A model generated the notes under the pieces. The model saw nothing but the letters and a program-made list of their open reading frames with translations. It was not told where the DNA came from and ran no database searches. Shown here piece by piece: positions 24,837 through 32,542 of a stretch of 64,000 bases of DNA. Each line of letters opens with the position of its first letter. Position 1 is the first letter of the stretch. The stretch covers positions 1 through 64,000 of the forward strand of contig JBBSGZ010000002.1 in NCBI GenBank assembly GCA_038253555.1, written 5' to 3'. The position numbers and the translations under genes were made by a program. This DNA comes from JALYUA01 sp038253555. GTDB lineage: Bacteria; Acidobacteriota; Thermoanaerobaculia; UBA5066; Gp7-AA6.

Positions 24837-25376
24837 TTGGGCTGGCTGTCAAATGTCATCCATCGCGACTCGAGGTGGTATTTCACGACTTCTGCCGGCG
24901 CGGACGTCGCGGTCGGGCTCGGCGTCCAGCTGCAGGGCTCGGGGGGCAAGCTGTACGTCAAATGGGGGAACGAACCTCATCTCTACGAAATTACCTATGG
25001 AGGCGTCGGGGTGAGCGTCGGGGTCTCGTTACCCGTCAGCGAAACGGTCTCCTTCACGGGCCTCCCGGGCGGCTGGGGAAAGATTTACCGCGGTCTGGGT
25101 GTCGGTGAGATGAATCGCAATCACTTCAAGGGCGGGTTCATCATGCTGAGCACGACGACCGCATTCGCACTCGGTCACTCAGGAACCCTGATTTTTTTCG
25201 GAGCCAACAGTGTTCTTCTGAATGTGCTCACGACGGGGCCGGGCGCCTTGTTAGGGGGTGTCGCCGTCCCCGCGCTCTTCAACGGTATCGGGTTCTACGG
25301 GGGGGTCGTTGCCGGAAGTCCGAGCACGGGGTTCTCGGCCGTCAAAGGGTGGATGACCGAGGCGAAGCGTCTTTAG
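24837..25376 (+). CDS. Hypothetical Gly-rich protein beside the tRNA
   Basis: I do not recognise this 179-residue protein. It has alternating Gly/Val beta-like stretches in the first half (GADVAVGLGVQLQGSGG; GGVGVSVGVSLP). A more hydrophobic second half with small residues (GTLIFFGAN; GPGALLGGVAVPALFNG) could insert in or lie on a membrane. No signal peptide is visible. A GGGAGG site 7 nt before the TTG at 24837 supports that start. It lies just outside the right att site, facing away from the tRNA, so it is a host or older island gene. A pore-like or beta-barrel nature is speculation. Confidence 0.65.
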   Translation: MGWLSNVIHRDSRWYFTTSAGADVAVGLGVQLQGSGGKLYVKWGNEPHLYEITYGGVGVSVGVSLPVSETVSFTGLPGGWGKIYRGLGVGEMNRNHFKGGFIMLSTTTAFALGHSGTLIFFGANSVLLNVLTTGPGALLGGVAVPALFNGIGFYGGVVAGSPSTGFSAVKGWMTEAKRL

Positions 25377-25526
25377 GGAAATCGCGGATCCACCTCGAGA
25401 ATGTTCTGCTGCCCCGGCCGCACAGCCGGCGCTCAATTCAGCGAAGAAGCGCCGGCCGCAGGGTGAGTCTCCAATTTTCCATGTCGCAACTCACCGGCGG
25501 CCGGCGGCGTCAGCTCCCGCCCCTCG

Positions 25527-27035
25527 TTACGGAAACGTCACGGGGCATCCCGCGAACGCGCTCGTGTCCTGGATCGGGGCGAACGGCGTGTTCAACGGAT
25601 TCACGTACGTCTTCACGTCGCCGGTCTGCGTGTCGGTCACGGTCAGCGTGACTTCGACGTTGGTCATGCCTCCGGCGAAGACCCAGAACCTGTTGTTGAA
25701 GGCGCAGCCGCGCACCACTTTCACGAAGACCTCGACGTTATCGGGGCTGAAGAACCAGAAGTGCGCGGTCGTATCGGTCAGCCCGACGGGGTTGCCGATT
25801 CCGGACGCCGAGGCGGTGCGCCAGGACGCCTTCACCTGGAAGCGGCCGCCGCCGAGACACAGGGTTGTCGAGCCGGGCGCGCAGGGAAACGGTGGGATCG
25901 TGCCGCCCACGTTCAGCCGCCGGATCCGCCCGGGACCAAACTCCGTGATGAAGACTTCCCGCGTATTCCGGTCCAGAGCCATGTTCGTCGGGGTGATGAG
26001 ACCGCTGGCCAGCACGGTCGGCGGCCCCGACGGGGTGCTGTAGAACAGCAGGCGGCCCGGTGCGTTCGCCGTCATGTTCGTGGAAAACTCCAGGACGAGG
26101 TACTGGTCGACGACGGGCGCCACCGGAAGCACGTCGATCGCGGAGTTGAGACCTCCGATCAGGCGGGTGTTCGCTCCCGTGGTCGAATCGACGAGGCGAA
26201 TTTCCGACAGACCGGGATTGAAGGGGAAACCGGTCAGGAACGGAACGAGCATCTGCCCGTTGGAGAGCCGGATGCTGTCCGGAACGGCGTCCACGACGGG
26301 GGGCGGTGCCGCGGGGTTGGTCAGGGGGGGGAACGCGGCGAGCGTCACGTAGTTTCCGGTCGCGAGATCGACGCTCAAAATCGAGTTCAGGCTCGCGTCC
26401 ACGACGGCAATCCGGCTCCCCAGCGAGACAAGCCCGTAGGGATTGGACGACCTCGGGCCGACGAGGTCGGGGAAATCCACGAGGAGCGAGATGCGGAGGG
26501 TCTCACCAGACGGGTTGTTGATGACGAGCTCAGTTCCGTTTTTCAGCGCCACGTGCTGCGCGGGGGTGAGGGCGAAATTTCCCGCCGTCGCGTCGATCGT
26601 CGCGCTGAAGCGCAGTTTCAAAACCGAGCTCAGGATCGGGGAAGATGGATTCGGGTTCGCGATCTCGAGGCCCGGCGCGGGACCCGGAAGGCTTTCGTCA
26701 CCCGAGCCGATCGTCAGGAAAAAGACGTCGCCAATCTGCTCGAGGCCCGATGGCCCGGAGGGGGCGTTGTTCCCCACTGCGGAGAGTCCGGAGGGAAGGC
26801 CGTCGAGAATCGTGATCCGGGTCCCGTCCCGGCGCACGAGGGAGATGCGCCCCGTGTTCGGCCCCGCCCCCGCCTCGCAGACGAGGAGGTTCCCCGCTGT
26901 CGTCAGGGAGACCTTCGCCGGCGCCTTCAAGCCGGTGGCGACGACGGTCAGGTCCTGCGCGCGCAATCGCGCGGGTAACAGAAATGCGCCGAGAATCAGC
27001 GCGGCCAGAACTCCCGAAATTCTTCTCTCGAGCAT
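25527..27035 (-). CDS. Secreted ScyD/ScyE-like beta-propeller protein
   Basis: The 502-residue protein has a signal peptide (LAALILGAFLLPARLRAQ, cleavage near residue 26). A ScyD/ScyE or NHL-like propeller region (about 30-375) follows, with repeated elements such as GLKAPAKVSLTTAGNLLVCEAG and GLITPTNMALDRNTREVFITEFG. A compact C-terminal domain from about residue 385 starts with a Cys-containing GGGRFQVKASW and includes HFWFFSPDNVEVFVKV and FWVFAGGMTNVEVTLTV. This C-terminal module recurs in Acidobacteriota secreted proteins, and its role is unknown to me. The ATG has AGGAGG 6 nt upstream. About 150 bp downstream hold no gene. Confidence 0.8.
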   Translation of the reverse strand: MLERRISGVLAALILGAFLLPARLRAQDLTVVATGLKAPAKVSLTTAGNLLVCEAGAGPNTGRISLVRRDGTRITILDGLPSGLSAVGNNAPSGPSGLEQIGDVFFLTIGSGDESLPGPAPGLEIANPNPSSPILSSVLKLRFSATIDATAGNFALTPAQHVALKNGTELVINNPSGETLRISLLVDFPDLVGPRSSNPYGLVSLGSRIAVVDASLNSILSVDLATGNYVTLAAFPPLTNPAAPPPVVDAVPDSIRLSNGQMLVPFLTGFPFNPGLSEIRLVDSTTGANTRLIGGLNSAIDVLPVAPVVDQYLVLEFSTNMTANAPGRLLFYSTPSGPPTVLASGLITPTNMALDRNTREVFITEFGPGRIRRLNVGGTIPPFPCAPGSTTLCLGGGRFQVKASWRTASASGIGNPVGLTDTTAHFWFFSPDNVEVFVKVVRGCAFNNRFWVFAGGMTNVEVTLTVTDTQTGDVKTYVNPLNTPFAPIQDTSAFAGCPVTFP

Positions 27036-27092
27036 GGCGACCTCCTGAACGGGATAACCGGTCGACTATCCGACGGGTTCGTTTCCGCGATT

Positions 27093-28325
27093 CTAGGACT
27101 TTGGGTTGGAAGGTGCAGGGAGAGGCGTGTTCCGGTGTTTGGCGGGCGGATTTTGAAGCAGGCGGTTCGGCCGCCGTCGCGCGGGCGGCCTGCCGCCTGG
27201 ATCCGCGCGGTTCGGCGCGCTCCGCTCCTGCCCGTCAGCTCCGAGGGGAGACGACCAGCACGACCGCCGTGCCCGGCAGCATGGGAGGGCGCGGGTTCGG
27301 GCGGTTGGCGGTCGGCGCCGGGAGGGACCGAACTGCGCGGTCACGAGATACACCCTGTGGGTCGCGAGATCGAGCGCGAGGGTGCGCGCCCCTCGCTGCG
27401 TCGAAACGTTCTGAACGACGCGAAAGGATTCCGGAGAGTCCTCGTGCACGACCGTCAGGGTTCCGTCTCCGTTCGACGCGTAGGCGAGCCCGGTCGCCGG
27501 ATCGAAGGCAGTTCCATCGACCCCTTCTCCGATCGGCAGCGAAGTGACGATGCGGCCCGTGGAAGAATCGACGACCATCATCCGCTTGTTGTGGCAGCCG
27601 ACGAACAGACGCTGGTGCGCGGCGTCAAGCGCCAGCCCGGTTGGCTCGTCGCAGGGAGCGAGGGACCACCGCGCGGTGACGGCGAGGCTCCGGGAATCGA
27701 AGACGGCCAGGGTGTTCGTGTCTTCGATATTGACGAAGATATGCCCCTGCCCGTCGGACGCGGGGCCCTCCGGCTTTCCGTCGAGCGGAACGGTCCCTTC
27801 GATCGCGAGCGTCTTTGCGTTGATCGCGGTGGCGCTTTTTCCCCGGCCGTTGAAGGTGAACACGCGCCCGCTCGCGGAGTCGTAAAGAATTGCGTCCGGG
27901 TTCTCCCCCGTTCCCTTGACCTCGCCGACAATCGCGAGCGTCGAAGCCGAGAACACGGTGACCGACGCGGCCCGGCCGTTGCTCGTGAACGCACGATCGA
28001 GTTCCGGAACTACGGCGATTCCGTGGACACCTGGAGTCGGCGCGATCTCGCCCACGACTTTTCGCCCGGGGGCATCGATCACGAGGACGCGGTCGCCTCT
28101 CGAGACATAAACGCGGTGCGACGGAGCGTCGACGGTCAGGTAATCCCAGCCGGTGTCTCCCGGCATCGGAATCTGTCCGTCGAGGGCATACGAGGCGATC
28201 CTCGGAAACGGCCGGGCGGCCGCGGCCGCGCGGGCAGGCGGCGCCGGCTGCGCCGGCTGCGAGGCGCACGCAAGCAGCAGGGCGGCGAGAGCGCAGGCGA
28301 AAGCGAGACGGATGGGATGGCGCAT
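27093..28325 (-). CDS. YncE-like beta-propeller lipoprotein with C-terminal frameshift
   Basis: The protein starts with a lipoprotein signal ending in LLLACAS, then a Pro/Ala linker and YVTN/YncE-type propeller repeats (VYVSRGDRVLVIDAPGRKVVGEI; VFDSRSLAVTARW; MMVVDSSTGRIV). After VYLVTAQFGP (about residue 340) the frame turns into an Arg-rich tail running to 27093. In another frame the normal family ending is visible: PRPPMLPGTAVVLVV, stopping at 27235. One extra base near 27321-27327, inside a C/G run, would restore it. So the real gene is probably 27235-28325 with a recent indel or assembly error. Function of the family is unclear; ligand sensing or surface binding is possible. Confidence 0.7.
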   Translation of the reverse strand: MRHPIRLAFACALAALLLACASQPAQPAPPARAAAAARPFPRIASYALDGQIPMPGDTGWDYLTVDAPSHRVYVSRGDRVLVIDAPGRKVVGEIAPTPGVHGIAVVPELDRAFTSNGRAASVTVFSASTLAIVGEVKGTGENPDAILYDSASGRVFTFNGRGKSATAINAKTLAIEGTVPLDGKPEGPASDGQGHIFVNIEDTNTLAVFDSRSLAVTARWSLAPCDEPTGLALDAAHQRLFVGCHNKRMMVVDSSTGRIVTSLPIGEGVDGTAFDPATGLAYASNGDGTLTVVHEDSPESFRVVQNVSTQRGARTLALDLATHRVYLVTAQFGPSRRRPPTARTRALPCCRARRSCWSSPLGADGQERSAPNRADPGGRPPARRRPNRLLQNPPAKHRNTPLPAPSNPKS

Positions 28326-28474
28326 TGGGGCATATTAACCGTCGCCAACCGTCGCCTTCGCTCACTGCGGGAGCTGCCTTCGCCGTGCGCGGCGAAGGCA
28401 CCGGCGAGCGGCTCGCCTGTCGGCTCGACCGCTCGCCTCACGTCGCTTCCGCTCACTGCGTTCGCTCACGCTCC

Positions 28475-28525
28475 CGCCCCGAGAGGCTCCTCCCTCCCTC
28501 TGGTCGGGAGACTCCTCTCGGGGCG
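28475..28525. repeat. 12-bp perfect inverted repeat
   Basis: CGCCCCGAGAGG (28475-28486) and CCTCTCGGGGCG (28514-28525) are exact reverse complements separated by 27 bp. There is no U-run after the stem in either direction. It could be a long-hairpin RNA terminator variant or a palindromic mobile repeat. Confidence 0.55.
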
Positions 28526-28579
28526 AGCTTAACCACCATCCTGGCTGGAGCGCAGCTCTGTCCCCTCGCCCCGCACTCG

Positions 28580-28621
28580 GGGAGAGGGTTGGGGCGAGGG
28601 GGCCCGCGGGCAGGCGTCGCG
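28580..28621. repeat. Dispersed G-rich intergenic repeat, copy B
   Basis: This matches 193-234 with about three mismatches over 42 bp and in the same orientation. Both copies lie in intergenic DNA with inverted repeats nearby. Confidence 0.6.
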
Positions 28622-28790
28622 CATCGGCCAGCGCAGCCGGTCCAAGGGTCCGCCGCTCGTGAAGAGAATTTGAGGTGTCGGGGGATTCCGATCCGATGGC
28701 GCGCCGGACAGAAATGCCGACAGTCCGGCGCTTCCGCCCGCATAATGAAAGGCGAGCTCGTAACACCGCAACGACCCCCAGGAGGACCCT

Positions 28791-29141
28791 ATGGCGTCAG
28801 AGCCTGCTCCGCCCCGGGCGCATTCGCCCGAGCCCTGGACCTGCGACCGGAAAGACCCGCGCATGGTGATGGACGCGGAGGGCCGGCTCGTCGGGGTGAT
28901 GACGACACCCGAGGACGCCCGGCGGATCCTTTCCGCCATCAACGCGACCCGAGGACTTTCGGGAGCCGGGCTCGAGGGCGGACCCGTTCTCGAGAGGCTG
29001 CAGTCCCTCTTCGACCTCTGCCGGTACCATTTCGACGCCGGATTCAAGCAGACTTGCGACCTGGACGGCGGACTGGAGAAGCTTCTGTCTCGCGCCAACG
29101 CCGGATGGCTCGCGTTCGGCCGCGAGAGTTTCCGGGAGTGA
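28791..29141 (+). CDS. Hypothetical protein, 116 residues
   Basis: I do not recognise this protein. It is soluble, with no signal or membrane segment. The middle reads like a short beta-hairpin and helix (MVMDAEGRLVGVMTTPEDARRILSA), and the second half is helical with two Cys and conserved-looking aromatics (LFDLCRYHFDAG). The ATG has AGGAGG at good spacing. It faces the ACT-domain gene, with a gap of about 20 bp. Confidence 0.6.
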   Translation: MASEPAPPRAHSPEPWTCDRKDPRMVMDAEGRLVGVMTTPEDARRILSAINATRGLSGAGLEGGPVLERLQSLFDLCRYHFDAGFKQTCDLDGGLEKLLSRANAGWLAFGRESFRE

Positions 29142-29163
29142 GCGCTCTCGTCCCCACGCTTCC

Positions 29164-29592
29164 TTAAGGCTCGAAGGTGAACCCGTCTTTCTCGAGCGCC
29201 GCGCGGGCGGCCTCCGCATCCTCGCCCCGGACGAGAAGGTAGTCGGTGTCGTACGTCGACACGACGAATATCGGAAGCCCGGCTCGGGCGAGCGGCGCGG
29301 AGAGGGCGGCGAGCACCCCCGTCATGGAGAACGGGATCGGCCCTTCGAGGCGCAGAGCCCGCCACCGCGATTCCACCGCGGCGCCCTCGGGGGCGAACGC
29401 CTCCTCGCACACGATGGACAGCTCGCGATCCGTTCGCGTGACGGAGTAGAGAAAGCTCCGTGCCGGGAAGACCGGGACGGCGACCCCGGGGGGAAGGCGG
29501 CAGACCGCGAACGCGTCCGGAAGCCACGCAAGTTTTTTCCAGGGCGGCGACGCAGAACTGGCGGCAGGAGGACCGCCTTCGCTTCGCGTCAT
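29164..29592 (-). CDS. ACT-domain protein
   Basis: The 142-residue protein has a conserved core of the stand-alone ACT_7/CASTOR-like group: FAVCRLPP near residue 30, LYSVTRTDRELSIVCEE near 55, IPFSMTGVLAALSAPLARAGLPIFVVSTYDTDYLLV near 85-120. Proteins of this group are predicted amino-acid sensors; none of the ligands is known for this one. The N-terminal 15 residues are low complexity and the real start may be slightly downstream. It follows a small coiled-coil gene by 22 nt on the same strand. Confidence 0.8.
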   Translation of the reverse strand: MTRSEGGPPAASSASPPWKKLAWLPDAFAVCRLPPGVAVPVFPARSFLYSVTRTDRELSIVCEEAFAPEGAAVESRWRALRLEGPIPFSMTGVLAALSAPLARAGLPIFVVSTYDTDYLLVRGEDAEAARAALEKDGFTFEP

Positions 29593-29614
29593 TCGGGAGC
29601 CTCAGTCCGCGAGG

Positions 29615-29845
29615 TCAGTCGCGACGCGGAGTGTCCTGCACGGTCTCGACCTGAAGGCGGTGGTACTCCGAAAGCGCGTGCCGAACGATGCGGCGAAGGT
29701 TGCGGAGGCGACGCTCGGCCCGGTCGCGTTCCCGGTCCGCCAGTCTCGCGCGGCGGTAATACAAAACCTCCCGCCACAGCGCGTCGACGGCTTTGCGCCA
29801 GCGCTCCTGAGCCAGGCCGGTCTGCAGTTCGATCGCGGGTGTCAC
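29615..29845 (-). CDS. Small charged helical protein
   Basis: The 76-residue product is almost entirely helical and rich in Arg and Glu, with a repeating pattern around YYRRARLADRERDRAERRLRNLRR that suggests a coiled coil. The GTG start has GGAGGG very close upstream (about 3 nt), which is short. It sits between the UdgX gene and the ACT gene, same strand. I do not recognise a family. Confidence 0.45.
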   Translation of the reverse strand: MTPAIELQTGLAQERWRKAVDALWREVLYYRRARLADRERDRAERRLRNLRRIVRHALSEYHRLQVETVQDTPRRD

Positions 29846-29909
29846 AGACCCTCCGCGGAAATGTTAGCAGTTTCGGGCCTAAAAGGCTTCCGGAACGGCC
29901 CGGACGGCA

Positions 29910-30548
29910 TCAGAGGGAAGGCAGATATCGGGCGGCGAACCGCAGATCCGCGACGAACATCCGCATGTCCCGCCGCCGGGCCGCCTCGTCGGGCGCTCGG
30001 AGGATCGAAGAGGGATGCACGGTCGCGATCACGTGAGGCGCGAGCGGCGAGGGGATGAGCGCGCCGCGGCTCTTTGTCACGCGAAAAGTCCGGCCGAGAA
30101 GGGCCTGCGCCGCCGTCGCCCCAAGACACACGAGGACCTGCGGCCGGAGAACGGCGAGCTCCGCATCCAGCCAGGGACGACACGCCGTGATCTCGACGGC
30201 GTTCGGCTTCTGGTGGATGCGTTTCTTGCCGCGCGGCTCCCACTTGAAGTGCTTGACCGCGTTCGTGACGTAGGCGAGTTTCCGATCGATCCCGGCTTCT
30301 TCGAGCGCCTCGTCGAGGAGTCGTCCGGCCGGGCCGACGAACGGGCGCCCCTCCAGATCCTCGCGGTTGCCGGGCTGTTCGCCGACGAGCACGAGCCGGG
30401 CCGAGCGGCTACCCTCGCCGAAGACGGTCTGCGTGCCGCGCTTCCACAGGTCGCACGCGCGGCAGCCCGCCGCCGCGCCGCGCAGCTTTGGCAGAGTGGG
30501 ACGGGCGGGCACCAGCGGCGCTGCCGACTCGAAGGTTCTGCGGACCAC
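29910..30548 (-). CDS. UdgX-family uracil-DNA glycosylase
   Basis: UdgX proteins excise uracil from DNA and become covalently attached to the resulting site through a histidine, a property unique among uracil glycosylases. The protein (about 212 residues) has the Fe-S Cys pair GCRACDLW near residue 30, motif A GEQPGNREDLEGRPFVGPAG (55-75), the diagnostic loop GKKRIH with His near residue 112, and motif B ATVHPSSILR near the C-terminus. The KRRIH-type loop separates UdgX from classical family 4 enzymes. The GTG at 30548 gives the expected N-terminus; the frame extends further upstream with poorly conserved sequence overlapping the divergent gene. It is divergent from the membrane protein at 30631. 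Confidence 0.85.
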   Translation of the reverse strand: MVRRTFESAAPLVPARPTLPKLRGAAAGCRACDLWKRGTQTVFGEGSRSARLVLVGEQPGNREDLEGRPFVGPAGRLLDEALEEAGIDRKLAYVTNAVKHFKWEPRGKKRIHQKPNAVEITACRPWLDAELAVLRPQVLVCLGATAAQALLGRTFRVTKSRGALIPSPLAPHVIATVHPSSILRAPDEAARRRDMRMFVADLRFAARYLPSL

Positions 30549-30630
30549 GCCCCGGATCGAAGCACGAGGCAGGCCAGCGGCAGGGTCGTAGCGACCGCGC
30601 GCGTTCTGGTACCCTCGACCGACTCTCGTC

Positions 30631-31707
30631 ATGGACTCGCGTTCCGCGTTCGGCACCGACGTCGCCGAGCCTCTCCCCGACGGCTCGATCGGGCTCATCT
30701 GCGCCGTCTCGAAGGGATGGGCGGGCCAGGCCCGCGGTTCCCAGACTCGGGCCGAGCATCCCGGAACGGCCGTCCGATGGCACGACGCGATCTACGAGGT
30801 CGTCGAGGCCAACCCGCTCGCGACCGGCGCCGTCCGCTACCGCCTCGCGCCCTGGCAGGACCGTCACGCCATCCGCGTCATCGAGAGGTACGACGCCTCG
30901 AGCGAAGCGGCGCGCGGCACCGAGCGCGTTCGCAGAAACGATTCCGTCCGCGAGCGGCGTCTCGCGATTCTGTTCTCGCCCCTGATCGGGCACCTCCCGG
31001 GCCCGGTCCAGGAGCGGCTCGAGTCGGAGATCGGCGCGCCCGCCCTCGCGATGACGGTGATCTCCGCGGCTCCGATCTTCGTGCTCGGCATCCTGGGGCT
31101 GCTCTCGTACATCCTCGGGGTGTTCGGTGCCGCTCCATTGTTCCACCCTGCTCCGCCGCTCCTGCTGTCGATCTTCTTCGCGTCGGAGTCAGCGGTGCGG
31201 ATCGGGAGCGCCTGGATCGCGGGGCACCCGATGGGCTCCGTCGCCGGGACGGCGTTGTACCGCGCCGTCGCGGCCCTGCGCGGCCGGGGCACTCCGATTT
31301 CTCGCGCCGTCGCCCGTCCCTCTGCGGGGCTCACCGATCAGGATCTCTTCCGCTTGCTCGAGCCCGCGCTCTCGCTCCTGCCGCGGATGGACCAGCAGCG
31401 GCTCGAGCGCCGATACGACTTCGCCTGGCGCAAATGGGGGCTCATCACCGCGGCCCTTCTCTTCGCGGTGGGAGCCTTGAACGTTCTGGCGGCGGCGGCG
31501 GCATTTGCCGGCGACGTCGCCGGGACCTCCGAGGTCGTCTGGATTTTCCTGGGAACGGCGCTCAGCGTCGAGCAGGGGCTCCGCTGGAGGGACATCTCCC
31601 GGGGGCGGCCGCGGGGCAGCGTCCTGGGGGTCGCGGTGCGGCCCTTCGCGGCCCGGCTTCTCGGTGCGGATCGGCCGCCGATTTCCGAAAACCGCCCGTC
31701 GGTCTGA
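30631..31707 (+). CDS. Hypothetical membrane protein
   Basis: The 358-residue protein has a soluble N-terminal part (1-125) with a motif-like RWHDAIYEVVEANPL, then hydrophobic segments near 128-155 (TVISAAPIFVLGILGLLSYIL), 165-190 and 260-300. Ser/Arg-rich loops separate them. I know no function. The ATG at 30631 lies close to the divergent UdgX start, so both may share a promoter region. It precedes an outer-membrane-type protein on the same strand. Confidence 0.65.
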   Translation: MDSRSAFGTDVAEPLPDGSIGLICAVSKGWAGQARGSQTRAEHPGTAVRWHDAIYEVVEANPLATGAVRYRLAPWQDRHAIRVIERYDASSEAARGTERVRRNDSVRERRLAILFSPLIGHLPGPVQERLESEIGAPALAMTVISAAPIFVLGILGLLSYILGVFGAAPLFHPAPPLLLSIFFASESAVRIGSAWIAGHPMGSVAGTALYRAVAALRGRGTPISRAVARPSAGLTDQDLFRLLEPALSLLPRMDQQRLERRYDFAWRKWGLITAALLFAVGALNVLAAAAAFAGDVAGTSEVVWIFLGTALSVEQGLRWRDISRGRPRGSVLGVAVRPFAARLLGADRPPISENRPSV

Positions 31708-31771
31708 CCCCCTTCTGCGGCGCCGGATCGGGCCCGGATCCTGCATGCCCGCGTCGCCGCAGGAGGCCAAC

Positions 31772-32521
31772 ATGCCGCGAAGCACCCGGATTGTCCTGCT
31801 GTGCCTGTGCGCCCTCGCCGCGCGCGCCGCCCGCGCCGACGATCCTCCGAAGCCTCCCCCCGTCTGGTCGGGGAAAGCGGAGGCGTCCTACGTCGCGACC
31901 TCGGGCAATTCCGATGCGAAGACTCTCGGGGCGGCCGGTGAAGTCCTCTACGCGCCGGGCGTCTGGAACTACAAGGCATCCCTGGCGTTTATCCGGAGCG
32001 AGAGCGACGGCGTCGAGACGGCGCGCACGTTCGAGGGACTTCTTCGGGCCGCCCGCAAATTGAACCCGCGTCTCGAAATCTACGGTCTGGGAACGTACCG
32101 TCAGAACCGATTTGCCGGGATCGACGGGCAATTCGCCGGAGAGGCCGGCGCCGCGTGGCAGTTCCTCTCCGGAGACCCGCACTCGCTCAAGCTCGAAGGC
32201 GGTCTGGGCTACACGAGCGAGCGGCGGATCCTGCCCGCTTCCGCGGGAATCGAGACCCGGAACTTCGCCACCGCGCGCGCGGGCCTCGACTACCGCTGGA
32301 AGCTCTCGAAGACGAGCGAGCTCTCGGACGAGGCGTCGTTCACGGAAGACCTGAACGACTCGAAAGACTGGCGGTTCGCCAACAAGATCTCGCTCACCGC
32401 CGGGGTCACGACCGTTCTTTCGGTGAAGCTCTCCTACGCCTGGCTCACGTTGAACGAGCCCGTGCCCGGAAAGAAAAAGACGGACACCATCACTTCGGCC
32501 GCGCTCGTCGCGAAATTCTAG
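31772..32521 (+). CDS. DUF481 outer-membrane beta-barrel protein
   Basis: DUF481 (YdiY-like) proteins are predicted outer-membrane barrels of unknown role, often salt-inducible. The 249-residue product has a signal peptide (RIVLLCLCALAARAARA, cleavage near residue 22). Alternating amphipathic strands follow, beginning with WSGKAEASYVATSGNSDAKTLG and later RLEIYGLGTYRQNRFAG and FANKISLTAGVTTVLSVKL. It ends in an aromatic residue (AALVAKF), the usual barrel-insertion signal. AGGAGG lies 6 nt before the ATG at 31772. Confidence 0.85.
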   Translation: MPRSTRIVLLCLCALAARAARADDPPKPPPVWSGKAEASYVATSGNSDAKTLGAAGEVLYAPGVWNYKASLAFIRSESDGVETARTFEGLLRAARKLNPRLEIYGLGTYRQNRFAGIDGQFAGEAGAAWQFLSGDPHSLKLEGGLGYTSERRILPASAGIETRNFATARAGLDYRWKLSKTSELSDEASFTEDLNDSKDWRFANKISLTAGVTTVLSVKLSYAWLTLNEPVPGKKKTDTITSAALVAKF

Positions 32522-32542
32522 GCGGCATGGGAGTTCTCGGAA

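Larger units (their letters stand above)
28326..28790. other. Gene-free stretch with repeats
   Basis: No supported gene lies here. The stretch holds near-copies of CTCACTGCG within palindrome-rich DNA (28360-28480), a 12-bp inverted repeat (28475-28525) and the second copy of the G-rich dispersed repeat (28580-28621). The last 60 bp include the ribosome site of the gene at 28791. Confidence 0.5.
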
